In this document: one piece after another, positions 1 through 7,766 of the stretch
Position numbering within the stretch: the stretch's first letter is position 1
Layout: each line of letters starts with the position of its first letter
Source of the DNA: Pseudomonadaceae bacterium UBA836
GTDB lineage: Bacteria; Pseudomonadota; Gammaproteobacteria; Pseudomonadales; Pseudomonadaceae
Direction of reading: 5' to 3'
Length of the DNA: 37,046 nucleotides
Assembly (NCBI GenBank): GCA_002296055.1
Contig: DBHE01000134.1
Span: 16,880 to 53,925, forward strand
The notes under the pieces: generated by a model
Told to the model about the DNA's origin: nothing
The model's input: only the letters and a program-made list of their open reading frames with translations
Databases searched by the model: none
Position numbers and translations under genes: made by a program

Positions 1-279
1 ATCGGCGGTGCTGATGGCAACAGCGGAGAAGCCGAGCAGGTCGGCAGCCGGCGCTTCGCCAGCGTCATCATCATCGTCAGAGTCGCTGTTACAACCGGCC
101 AGCCCCAGGCCAAAGAAGCCCAGCGCAGCAGCACCGGCGCTGCCCTTAAGTACCTGGCGACGGGCCAGGCGGGCCTCCAGCACGCTGGAGAACAGCGGGT
201 TCATCTCACGGGTGCTCAATGGCTCATCCCCAGCCCCGTTGTCGACATACACCAGCTGATCACGTTGTTCGATGGACAT
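1..279 (-). CDS. PhoX-like (DUF839) phosphatase, N-terminal part only
   Basis: The gene runs off the left edge and only the first 93 codons are visible. The start is the ATG at 277-279, preceded by a strong AGGAAGG ribosome-binding site 5 nt upstream. The protein begins with a short polar region, then ARRQVLKG and a hydrophobic stretch ending in LAGC, followed by an acidic linker (SDSDDDDD). This matches the family layout of PhoX-type alkaline phosphatases: a Tat signal (twin Arg) with a lipobox-like Cys. By family knowledge, PhoX enzymes are Ca/Fe-dependent phosphomonoesterases exported folded by Tat. No catalytic residue lies in the window, so the enzymatic call rests on the N-terminus alone and could be another DUF839 protein. 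Confidence 0.6.
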   Translation of the reverse strand, partial: MSIEQRDQLVYVDNGAGDEPLSTREMNPLFSSVLEARLARRQVLKGSAGAAALGFFGLGLAGCNSDSDDDDDAGEAPAADLLGFSAVAISTAD

Positions 280-393
280 CGATTCCTTCCTCTCAGGTTT
301 TTTGGTTTGTTTGAAAACCCAAACAGGATGGCGAGCAAAAATGACAAGACGAGCCGAAAGCCATGAAGCTTTTATGGTAGTTGGCAGACACTA

Positions 394-672
394 GGGTCTG
401 TTGACGTTTCGCTCACCCTCCTGTTGCAGCCTGTAAAGCCGCCAATCAAGGAGCGAGGAGCGTAGTTTGGTCACTCCAAATAAACGACGAGCGACGCGGA
501 GTGGCGGCTTTACAGGCGCAACCTCGGCGGCCCCACCCGCAGGGCCGGAGCCATTTTTCGGCCATGCTGCGTTGTCGGTCGCTTATGTGGAATGACCACA
601 CTGCGCTCCCTCCGTCTTGCCTGGCCGAAAAATGGCCTCCGGCAGGCGGGTGAACGAAACGTCAACAGACCC
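394..672. mobile_element. MITE-like element with 25-bp terminal inverted repeats and two internal hairpins
   Basis: The ends 394-418 and 648-672 are inverted repeats matching at 24 of 25 positions, beginning GGGTCTGTTGACGTTTCG. Each end is flanked by TA (392-393 and 673-674), consistent with a TA target duplication. No transposase or convincing ORF is inside. Two long hairpins fill the interior: a perfect 16-bp stem 429-444/502-517, and a stem of about 18 bp with one bulge, 545-562/623-642. The loops of the two hairpins are similar when one is inverted (both carry a TGGTCA-TCCA core), while the stems are unrelated. TA-duplicating families include IS630/Tc1 and some IS5 relatives; the parent transposon is not identifiable here. 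Confidence 0.75.
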
Positions 673-739
673 TATGGTGACAGCTAGATGACAGGCGCAG
701 AGGCCCGTGCCAGAGCCTGGCATCCAGGCCGGCAGACTG

Positions 740-2479
740 TCAGCGACGGGGCGAGAGCAGGGTATCGAGCGAGGCGCGCAGCTTGCCCGCCTTGATCGGC
801 TTGTTGAGCACCGAAACGCCCAGCGCACGCGCGCCCTGGCGACAATCTTCGGTACGATCGGCGGTAATCATCAGCGCAGGCAGGTCCTCACCAAATTGCG
901 CACGCAGCGCCGCCAGCGCCTGAAGCCCCGTGCGGCCGCCGTCCAGATGGTAGTCGACCAGCGCCAGATCCGGCGCACGGCCCTGCAGGCAACTCAGCGC
1001 CTGTTCAAGGTCAGCGGCCGTCAGTACATCGGCGCCCCACTGCTGCAGCAGGCCCTGCATGCTCTGCAGCACCATCTGCTCGTTGTCGATCACCAACAGG
1101 CGGCGCCCCTGCAACGGCACCGCCAAATGCGCGCCCAAACTATTGCGCTGCTGCGTGGCCAGCGGCTGCCGGGCCAGCGGCACGCGCACGCTGAACACCG
1201 AACCGCGCCCCAGCCTGGAGCGCACCTGCACCTCGGCCTTGAGCAGGCGCGAGATACGCTCGACAATCGCCAGCCCCAGCCCCACGCCGCGGCGCTGTCC
1301 GGGCCGGTCGGTATCGAGCTGGTTAAACTCTTGGAAGATCCGGCGAAAGTGCGCCCGATCAATACCGCGCCCGGTATCCCAAACCTCGATCCACAGATCA
1401 CTGCCGCGCCGCCGACAACCAACCAGCACGCCACCGCTTTCGGTGTAGCGAATAGCGTTGCTGATAAAGTTGCGCAAAATGCGGCTCAGCAGACGAAAGT
1501 CCGTGTGCACGGCGTGGGCGCAGGAGCGGCCGCGCAGGCTCACGCCGGCGGCCTCGGCGACACTGCCAAATTCGCTGAGTAGTGGTTGCAGCAATTCATC
1601 AACGCTGCAATCGCTGTACTCGGGCTGCAGGTTCGGCTGATCCAGGCGCGAGATGTCCAGCAGGTCGCTAAGCATGTCCTCGGCACTTTCCAGTGCCGTA
1701 TGCGAGCGCTCCACCAGCAGCCGCGCGCTCTCGGGCAAGGCGATGTCGCCCAGGGTCGCCATCAGCAAGCGCGCGGCGTTCAGCGGCTGCAGCAGGTCGT
1801 GGCTGGCCGCGGCGAGATAACGATCTTTGCTGCGATTGGCCTGCTCGGCGGCATCACGCGCCTTGCGTAACTCACCTTGGGTGCGCTCGTGCTCGATGAT
1901 CTCGTAGCGCAGGCTCTCGTTCAGCCCCTCCAGCTCATGGGTGCGCTGCTGCACCCGCTGCTCCAGCTCATCGTTCAGTTGCTGCATGGCCAACTGCGCC
2001 TGCTTGCGCTCGGTCACATCGGCAACAAAGGCCTCAATCACGTGGTCGTTGGCGTCCGGGCGCAGCAGAATATTCATGCGCACGTCCATCAGAGTGCCAT
2101 CGGCGCGCGCCAGCCTGGTCTCGTAGCCGGTCAGCTCACCCTTGCGCAGCAATTGCTGACGGATACGCTGAAACTCAGACTCGCCGCCAATAAAGAACTG
2201 CCCACCCAAGGAGCCGCGCGCGGCCACCAGCTCCGCCGCCGACTGGTAGCCCAGCATGCGCGCCAGCGACCGGTTAGCCATGCGCAAGCCATCGGCCAGA
2301 CTGGCCTGAAAGATCCCGTGCACCGCGTTCTCGAACAACCACTTGTAGCGATTGCGCTCCGCTTCCAGCTCCTCCAGCCGGGCCAGCAGCTCAGGGTAGT
2401 AGCTCTTGCGCGATGACTGCGACCCCAACCCGAGTAGCCCGGTGAGCACATCCCGGCGCGGGTCAGAGGGCCTCGGCAT
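740..2479 (-). CDS. PAS-containing hybrid sensor histidine kinase (NahK/ErcS'-like)
   Basis: A 579-residue cytoplasmic-looking protein without membrane segments. In order: an N-terminal coiled region, a PAS domain (about 40-160), a coiled coil (about 160-215), HisKA with SHDLLQPLN (phospho-acceptor His227), HATPase with the N box at N341, DTGRGID (D368) and GVGLGLAI, and a C-terminal receiver domain with Asp509 and Lys560. The layout and size match Pseudomonas NahK/ErcS', a kinase linked to alcohol-oxidation and nitric-oxide signalling networks. The start ATG (2477-2479) lies inside the end of ercA, with GAGG 6 nt upstream, so the two genes are translationally coupled. NosP, the usual NahK partner gene, is not adjacent; ercA takes that place. 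Signal and phosphotransfer partner are unknown. Confidence 0.85.
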   Translation of the reverse strand: MPRPSDPRRDVLTGLLGLGSQSSRKSYYPELLARLEELEAERNRYKWLFENAVHGIFQASLADGLRMANRSLARMLGYQSAAELVAARGSLGGQFFIGGESEFQRIRQQLLRKGELTGYETRLARADGTLMDVRMNILLRPDANDHVIEAFVADVTERKQAQLAMQQLNDELEQRVQQRTHELEGLNESLRYEIIEHERTQGELRKARDAAEQANRSKDRYLAAASHDLLQPLNAARLLMATLGDIALPESARLLVERSHTALESAEDMLSDLLDISRLDQPNLQPEYSDCSVDELLQPLLSEFGSVAEAAGVSLRGRSCAHAVHTDFRLLSRILRNFISNAIRYTESGGVLVGCRRRGSDLWIEVWDTGRGIDRAHFRRIFQEFNQLDTDRPGQRRGVGLGLAIVERISRLLKAEVQVRSRLGRGSVFSVRVPLARQPLATQQRNSLGAHLAVPLQGRRLLVIDNEQMVLQSMQGLLQQWGADVLTAADLEQALSCLQGRAPDLALVDYHLDGGRTGLQALAALRAQFGEDLPALMITADRTEDCRQGARALGVSVLNKPIKAGKLRASLDTLLSPRR

Positions 2480-3626
2480 AGACGACCTCGACGTCCTTCA
2501 GACTGGACTCGCGCGGGTTGGTCAGAATGCACGGATCATCCATCGCGTGCAGCGACAGGGTGCGCAGATCACTGGTGCTTACCCCGTGCATGCGCAGACT
2601 CTGGTGGAAACCCATGGCCTGCTTCAGATCGATCAGATGCTGGATCAGGCGCTCACGTATCTGCGGCGTGGTCAGCCCGCGGGTGTCGATATCCAGCGCA
2701 TTGGCGATCACCTTGAAGCGCTCCGGCGCGGCGTCAAAGTTAAAGGCCACCACGTGTTCAACCAGAATGGCGTTGCACAGCCCGTGCGGCAGATCGAGAA
2801 AGCCGCCGAGGCTGTGGGACATGGCGTGCACGGCGCCAAGAATAGCGTTGGAGAAGGCCAACCCCGCCTGCAGGCTGCCCAGCATGATCTGCTCACGCAC
2901 GGCCAGGTCCTGCGGGTTGCGCATCATATTGACCAGATTGGCGTTGAGCAAGCGCATGGCCTCAAGCGCATGGGCATCGGTCATCGGTCCGCTGCCGGTC
3001 GATACAAAAGCCTCAATGGCATGCACCATGGCGTCGATACCAGTACAGGCCGACAGAAAGGTGTCCATGGTGGAGGTGGTTTCCGGGTCGATCAGCGACA
3101 CATCCGGCACCACCGCCTTGCTGATGATGGAAAACTTCACCTTCTCCTGCTGATCGGAAATGATCACAAACTGCGAGACATCGGCCGAGGTGCCGGCGGT
3201 GGTCGGAATGCAGATCAGCGGGGGGATGGGCGCACGAATGGTGTCCACCCCTTCAAAGGTCAGGATATGCCTGTCATGGGCCACCGCAATACCAATGGCC
3301 TTGGCGCAATCAATCGGGCTGCCGCCGCCAATCGCCACAATCACGTTGCAGCCAGCAGCGCGGTATACCTCAGCGCCGTGCATCACCTCTTCAGTACGCG
3401 GGTTAGCCGATACCTGGGTGAAGAGCACATAGTCGATGCCCTGCTCCTGCAGACTTTCCTCCACATCCATCACCCAGCCAGCGGCCTGCACGCCTGGGTC
3501 CGACACCAGCAATACCTTGCGGGCACCAAAGGTGGAGGCGTAATTGGCGACTGTCTTGCGCGAGCCGGCGCCGAAAATAATCTCGGGAGTAACAAACTTG
3601 CGCAACTGACTGACATCGTAGGACAT
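2463..3626 (-). CDS. ercA: Iron-containing alcohol dehydrogenase, ErcA-type
   Basis: A 387-residue group III Fe-dependent alcohol dehydrogenase. The N-terminus carries the dinucleotide-binding part, including the GGGSPIDCAK loop. The C-terminal helical domain carries the metal-binding Asp and His residues in the stretches around MDTFLSACTGIDAMVHAIEA and HAMSHSLGGFLDLPHG. The start is set at MSYDVSQLRKF, where homologues begin; an in-frame upstream ATG at 3684-3686 would add 20 unlikely residues. In pseudomonads ErcA acts in the regulatory network for quinoprotein ethanol oxidation rather than as the main catabolic enzyme, and its coupling here to a hybrid kinase fits that. The leader carries an AACAACAA motif (3642-3649), suggesting Crc/Hfq control. 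Confidence 0.85.
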   Translation of the reverse strand: MSYDVSQLRKFVTPEIIFGAGSRKTVANYASTFGARKVLLVSDPGVQAAGWVMDVEESLQEQGIDYVLFTQVSANPRTEEVMHGAEVYRAAGCNVIVAIGGGSPIDCAKAIGIAVAHDRHILTFEGVDTIRAPIPPLICIPTTAGTSADVSQFVIISDQQEKVKFSIISKAVVPDVSLIDPETTSTMDTFLSACTGIDAMVHAIEAFVSTGSGPMTDAHALEAMRLLNANLVNMMRNPQDLAVREQIMLGSLQAGLAFSNAILGAVHAMSHSLGGFLDLPHGLCNAILVEHVVAFNFDAAPERFKVIANALDIDTRGLTTPQIRERLIQHLIDLKQAMGFHQSLRMHGVSTSDLRTLSLHAMDDPCILTNPRESSLKDVEVVYAEAL

Positions 3627-3641
3627 GCTCTGGCATCCGCG

Positions 3642-3649
3642 TTGTTGTT
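3642..3649 (-). promoter_or_regulatory. CA motif (Crc/Hfq site) in the ercA leader
   Basis: AACAACAA on the minus strand, 15 nt upstream of the ercA ATG. It fits the AANAANAA consensus for Hfq/Crc translational repression in Pseudomonas. The surrounding ATTACAACAACA...CGCGGA string recurs almost unchanged before the esterase gene that starts at 21604. Confidence 0.5.
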
Positions 3650-3823
3650 GTAATGCTGCGGGCTCAATAAGGCGTTGTAGAGCCACACAGGCGGTCCCGG
3701 CAGACTACCCCAAAGTCAGGCGCTTTATAAGCTGCCTGAGCGCGAACTAAGACTGAAGTAGCAATGGCTCAGCCCCTAAGTTGCATGGCTCCGCCACCCC
3801 ACTGCTCGCCAGCATGGAGACAC

Positions 3824-3831
3824 AACAACAA
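3824..3831 (+). promoter_or_regulatory. CA motif (Crc/Hfq site) at the NosR-like gene
   Basis: AACAACAA directly abuts the likely Shine-Dalgarno (AAGGA, 3830-3834) of the gene starting at 3844. Hfq/Crc bound here would be expected to block ribosome access. Motif match is seen; function is inferred. Confidence 0.5.
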
Positions 3832-3843
3832 GGATGATTCGCC

Positions 3844-5976
3844 ATGTCTGTGCGCCGCCAATCGGCCCGGCACCTGCTGCTGGCCTGCCTGCTATGTCTG
3901 CTCAGCTCCGCTCTGCATGCCGAGGGCCAGGAGACGGCTGACTGGCAGACAGCGGTACAGCAGCTGTTCCCCAGTGCCACCCGCCTGGTAGAGAAGCAGG
4001 GAACACCACCGGTCTATCAAGCCTTTCAGCTCGACCAATTGCTCGGCTACGCCTTCGAATCCACCGACTACTCAGCCCTGCAGGGCTTTGGCGGCAAACC
4101 CATCCGCCTGCTGATCGGCCTGACGCCAGAGGGCAAGCTGACCGGCGTTACCGTGCTGTCACATCATGAGCCGGTGTTTTTGCACGGTATGGGCGAACAG
4201 CCGCTGTTCGACTTTACTGCCCAGTACGCTGGCCGCAACATCGCCACACCTATCGTCGTGGGCAGCCAGCATGGGGGCACGGCAGACGGTGACAGCGTCA
4301 GCTATATCGACGGCGTCGCCAAGGCCACGGTGTCCGTCGTCATTCTCAACGAAACCGTGCTGCAGTCCGCCATGACAGTAGCCCGTGCCCTGCTGCCGGA
4401 CTTCATCCAAGGGCCGCAGGCCATCGCCCGGCAGGACGTATTCACCCCGCTCGACTGGCAGCAACTGACCTCGCGCGGGCTGGTGCAACATTGGCAGCTC
4501 GATGCGGCCAGCGTGGAGAGCGCGCTAGGCAACAGCCTGGCCTTCTACCCGAGCTTGCCAGGCACTGCGGATCAGCCCTTTAGTGAGCTGTACCTTGCCT
4601 ACCTGAACACCCCCATGAGCGGACGCAATCTGCTGGGCGACAACGCTTTTAATCAACTGCAGGAAGAGCTGCAGCCTGGCGAACATGCGCTGCTGGTGAT
4701 GTCACGCGGACGCTACGGCCACGTGCCAGACGACTTTATCCCAGCCACGGCGCCCAGCCGCATCACGCTGCTGCAGCATGGCCTGGCAATTGAGCTGCAC
4801 GACATGAACTTCAACAACGGCAACCTGCTGCCGCTGCTGCCCGTGTCGGGCGATGACTGGCAAGCCCATATCTTTCGCATCAAAACACATGCTGCCTTCA
4901 ACCCGGTTGACCCGACTGCCCTGCAACTCAACGTCACCCTGCGCCGCAACCCACTCAGCGAGCAGTTTGCGCAGTTCGAGCAGCCCCTGGTCTTGAACCC
5001 GGAGTTGTTCGAGATCAGCGCCCCGCCAGTGAGCGCTACTCCGGCTCCGATCTGGCTGCAGATGTGGCAGCAGCGCTCCTGGCAGATTGGCACCCTGCTA
5101 CTGGCGCTGACTTTGGTCAGCCTGGTGTTTGTGCGCCAGCATCAAATCAGCCGCCACCCACGCGCTTTCCACGTTCTGCGCGGCGGCTTGTTGCTGTTCA
5201 CGTTGCTATTTATCGGCTTTTACGCCCAGGGCCAGCTGTCGGTAGTGAATATCTTGACCCTGCTGCTGGCCATCAAGGATGGCTTTGATATTCGTGTCTT
5301 TTTGCTCGACCCGGTGATCTTCATTCTCTGGACCTTCACCTTTATCAGCCTGTTTCTCTGGGGTCGCGGCCTGTTCTGCGGCTGGCTCTGCCCCTTTGGC
5401 GCGCTGCAGGAAATGGTCAGTTGGGTGGCAAAAAAACTGCGCCTGCGTCAGTGGAAAGTCAGCGAACGCTGGCACCGTCGTCTGCAGTGGCTTAAGTACG
5501 CGATCCTGCTGGTGCTGATCTGCTGCGCCCTCTACTCACTGACGCTGGCCGAGCGCCTTGCCGAGGTAGAACCGTTCAAAACTTCGATCACCCTGGGCTT
5601 TGTACGGACCTGGCCGTTCGTGCTGTACGCCGTGTTGCTGCTGGGCGTCGGCCTGTTTGTGCACAAGTTTTACTGCCGCTACGTCTGCCCGCTCGGAGCG
5701 GGCCTGGCGATCCTTGGCAGGCTGCGGCTGTTCTCCTGGCTGACGCGCATCAAAGCCTGCGGCCAACCCTGCCAGCACTGCCACAACAAATGCGAGATCG
5801 GCGCCATCAAGCGCAGTGGCGCCATCGACTACGACGAGTGCATCCAGTGCCTGGAATGCATCGTGATACTGAATAACGAGGATCAGTGCGTAGACGCCAT
5901 CCGCGCACGCAAGCAGGCCGCGCGGGCCAAACGTGCCGACAATGTCATCGTCAGCGACTGGGCACCCCAGCGCTGA
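3844..5976 (+). CDS. NosR/NirI-like membrane flavo-iron-sulfur protein
   Basis: A 710-residue protein with a signal peptide (1-26) and a periplasmic FMN-binding domain (about 85-180) with the candidate flavin Thr162 in DGVAKATVS. After a further periplasmic region come membrane helices from about 415 to 630, with two CxxxCP motifs (512-519 and 611-618), and a C-terminal cytoplasmic ferredoxin-like part with Cys639/643/646/650 and Cys666/669/672/682. This is the full NosR/NirI architecture, which moves electrons between the quinone pool or cytoplasm and a periplasmic partner. The usual Gly before the flavin-binding Ala-Thr is Lys here, so covalent FMN is uncertain. No nosZ or nir gene is present. 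It is divergent from ercA and followed after 33 nt by a cupin gene, so it is probably a paralogue tied to alcohol or other periplasmic oxidation. Confidence 0.85.
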   Translation: MSVRRQSARHLLLACLLCLLSSALHAEGQETADWQTAVQQLFPSATRLVEKQGTPPVYQAFQLDQLLGYAFESTDYSALQGFGGKPIRLLIGLTPEGKLTGVTVLSHHEPVFLHGMGEQPLFDFTAQYAGRNIATPIVVGSQHGGTADGDSVSYIDGVAKATVSVVILNETVLQSAMTVARALLPDFIQGPQAIARQDVFTPLDWQQLTSRGLVQHWQLDAASVESALGNSLAFYPSLPGTADQPFSELYLAYLNTPMSGRNLLGDNAFNQLQEELQPGEHALLVMSRGRYGHVPDDFIPATAPSRITLLQHGLAIELHDMNFNNGNLLPLLPVSGDDWQAHIFRIKTHAAFNPVDPTALQLNVTLRRNPLSEQFAQFEQPLVLNPELFEISAPPVSATPAPIWLQMWQQRSWQIGTLLLALTLVSLVFVRQHQISRHPRAFHVLRGGLLLFTLLFIGFYAQGQLSVVNILTLLLAIKDGFDIRVFLLDPVIFILWTFTFISLFLWGRGLFCGWLCPFGALQEMVSWVAKKLRLRQWKVSERWHRRLQWLKYAILLVLICCALYSLTLAERLAEVEPFKTSITLGFVRTWPFVLYAVLLLGVGLFVHKFYCRYVCPLGAGLAILGRLRLFSWLTRIKACGQPCQHCHNKCEIGAIKRSGAIDYDECIQCLECIVILNNEDQCVDAIRARKQAARAKRADNVIVSDWAPQR

Positions 5977-5990
5977 ACCAGCAGCACCAC

Positions 5991-5998
5991 AACAACAA
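5991..5998 (+). promoter_or_regulatory. CA motif (Crc/Hfq site) at the cupin gene
   Basis: AACAACAA abuts the AAAGGA ribosome-binding site of the GTG-initiated gene at 6010. Its leader resembles that of the preceding gene, so both cistrons may be repressed together by Hfq/Crc. Confidence 0.45.
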
Positions 5999-6009
5999 AG
6001 GACGTCACC

Positions 6010-6438
6010 GTGAAAAATCTGGACCTGAACCACATACGCTGGAGCCAACTGCCGGGCTTCGATAATTTCGACTACTGCGTACTGAGTGTCGATCGCCCCA
6101 ACAAGCTGGTCGATGTGCTGTTCCACTTCCACGAGAACGACCCGATCGTGCTGCACCGCCATTGCGCGGTAAACCACACCTTTGTCATCAGTGGCGAGCA
6201 CCGCCTGTTCCACGCCAACGGTGAGCTCAAGGAAGTTCGCCCCACCGGCAGCTATACCATCAGCCAGCCGGACACCACGCCGCACCGCGAATGCGGCGGC
6301 GAAGGCGGCACCTTGGTGCTGTTCAGCATTCGCGGTACAGAGGGCGTCATGTACGAGATTCTGGATGATCAGGAGAACCTGATTGCCGTGTTCGACATGG
6401 ATACCTTTGCGGCGCTGCACGCAGCAAACGCGCTGTAA
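6010..6438 (+). CDS. Small single-domain cupin protein
   Basis: A 142-residue soluble protein starting at GTG (6010) with AAAGGA upstream. A cupin core is suggested by LHRHCAVNHTFVISGEH, which carries HxH and a further His in motif 1, and by the motif-2 stretch around TTPHRECGGEGG. In motif 1 the usual metal-ligand Glu position appears to be His, so a metal site is likely but non-standard. There is no signal peptide. It lies 33 nt after the NosR-like gene and shares its leader type, so the two are probably co-transcribed. It could be a metal-dependent enzyme or a sensor/assembly factor for the membrane protein; the substrate cannot be read from the sequence. Confidence 0.7.
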   Translation: MKNLDLNHIRWSQLPGFDNFDYCVLSVDRPNKLVDVLFHFHENDPIVLHRHCAVNHTFVISGEHRLFHANGELKEVRPTGSYTISQPDTTPHRECGGEGGTLVLFSIRGTEGVMYEILDDQENLIAVFDMDTFAALHAANAL

Positions 6439-6469
6439 CACATTGACCGGGCCCAGCAGAGCGCCGCGC

Positions 6470-6497
6470 TTGAGCCCTCCTCCGTGGCTGCTAGAAT
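6470..6497 (+). promoter_or_regulatory. Candidate sigma-70 promoter of the DUF2218 gene
   Basis: TTGAGC (6470-6475), a 16-bp spacer and TAGAAT (6492-6497), 27 bp before the ATG at 6525. A GGAGAGA ribosome-binding site follows at about 6510. Confidence 0.45.
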
Positions 6498-6524
6498 GCT
6501 GGCTTTTCAGCGGAGAGAGTCGGC

Positions 6525-6821
6525 ATGCCCGCCAAGCAAGCTCAGGTCAGCACCACCCACGCCAGCCGTTATATCAACCGGCTGTGCAAGCACTTTGCCC
6601 ACAAGGTGGACTCCACCTGGGACGAACAGCAGGGTGTGACCGACTTTCCGTTCGGCCGCTGCGTGATGCAGGCCGACGCCGCGCAACTGGCCCTGCACTG
6701 CACGGCCGATGATGACACGCAGCTTGAGCGCGTGTGCTGGGTGGTAACCGACCACCTGGAGCGCTTCTCGGTGGCGGTGGAGCAAGGCGAGGCCTTGAGT
6801 GTGGAATGGCAGGCGGCCTGA
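6525..6821 (+). CDS. DUF2218 family protein
   Basis: A 98-residue soluble protein recognisable as DUF2218 by the RYINRLCKHFAHKV segment near the N-terminus, the central FPFGRC motif and the acidic C-terminal half. The molecular function is unknown. DUF2218 genes are often found beside siderophore-uptake genes, and here it converges on the binding-protein gene of an iron-siderophore ABC operon. Start chosen at ATG 6525, which has GGAGAGA 9 nt upstream and its own candidate promoter. No Fur-like site was seen in front of it. Confidence 0.75.
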   Translation: MPAKQAQVSTTHASRYINRLCKHFAHKVDSTWDEQQGVTDFPFGRCVMQADAAQLALHCTADDDTQLERVCWVVTDHLERFSVAVEQGEALSVEWQAA

Positions 6822-6830
6822 ACCGCCTGC
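6809..6830. terminator. Hairpin between convergent genes
   Basis: A perfect 8-bp stem (GCAGGCGG, 6809-6816, pairing with 6823-6830) with a 6-nt loop that contains the stop codon of the DUF2218 gene. There is no clear T-run on either side, so intrinsic termination would be weak. Confidence 0.35.
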
Positions 6831-6848
6831 ACTGTCAAAACCTGAGGG

Positions 6849-7766
6849 TTATTGACTCGCGCTGGCCTTGACCAGGTTTTCCACGTCATCAATTACCTGC
6901 ATGGCGGCCAGCGGGCCACCAACAGAAGTCCATAGCGAGCCGTCTACCGGCGCCATCTGGCCAGACTGCACCGCGCCCAGCTGCTGAAATGCCGGCGTAT
7001 CACGCGCCTGACTCAGTGCCTCGGCGGCCTCACCGGTACCCGCCAGGGTGCCCACCACCAGCCAATCCGCATCCAGCAGATCCAGCGACTCCAGACTCAG
7101 CGCCTGTGAATGGGTGAAGCCGGGCTGGCGCTGCTGCTCGGGGCGCACAAAGCCCAACTCCTTGACGACCTGGCTGGCGAAGGAGTCCTCCAGCATGTAC
7201 ACCGGCCCCTTGGGGTTCCAACGCACAATGCTCATGGTCTGGCCCTGCTCAGCAGCCAGCGCTTCACGCGCCTGCTGCACGCGAGTCTGGTAGCTCGCGG
7301 TAAAGGCATCAGCGGCCTCCGGCTCGCCCAGTACGTTGGCGATCAGCTGCAGGCTGTCCTGCCAGGGCTCGCCGGGTTTGGCGGTAACCACGGTTGGCGC
7401 AATAGCGCGATACAGCTCCAGCGTCTCGGGGCGATCGGTTGCGGTGAGGATGAGATCAGGCTGCAGTTCGAGCAGCAGCTCAGAGTTGACGTTGCCCAGG
7501 TCACCGATGATATCGATCTGTGGCGCGCGCTCGTTCAGATAGCCCGGCACACCGCTCTGACCGCGTCCGTTAACGGTGCCAATCGGCGTTTTGCCGAGCG
7601 CCAGCATGGCGTCCAGATCCAGCTCGCTCAGCGCCACAACGCGTTGCGGCTGGTCAGGCACTTCGACCGTTTCACCATAGGCATCAGTCACAGTGCGGGC
7701 TTGAGCCGGCAATGCACAAAGCAGCAGGGCTGCTGCGGCAACAAAACCCTTGAGTAGTTCAGACAT
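6849..7766 (-). CDS. Periplasmic iron-siderophore binding protein (FhuD/FecB-like)
   Basis: A 305-residue class III solute-binding protein with a cleavable signal peptide (1-23, ending LPAQA). The family opening RTVTDAYGETVEVPDQPQRVV follows, then the helical-backbone two-lobed layout typical of ferric-siderophore and cobalamin binders. It would deliver a ferric chelate to the two FecCD-type permeases encoded upstream. It is the last gene of the operon: its ATG (7764-7766) overlaps the end of the ATPase gene by 8 bp. Length is normal. The chelate cannot be deduced. Confidence 0.85.
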   Translation of the reverse strand: MSELLKGFVAAAALLLCALPAQARTVTDAYGETVEVPDQPQRVVALSELDLDAMLALGKTPIGTVNGRGQSGVPGYLNERAPQIDIIGDLGNVNSELLLELQPDLILTATDRPETLELYRAIAPTVVTAKPGEPWQDSLQLIANVLGEPEAADAFTASYQTRVQQAREALAAEQGQTMSIVRWNPKGPVYMLEDSFASQVVKELGFVRPEQQRQPGFTHSQALSLESLDLLDADWLVVGTLAGTGEAAEALSQARDTPAFQQLGAVQSGQMAPVDGSLWTSVGGPLAAMQVIDDVENLVKASASQ

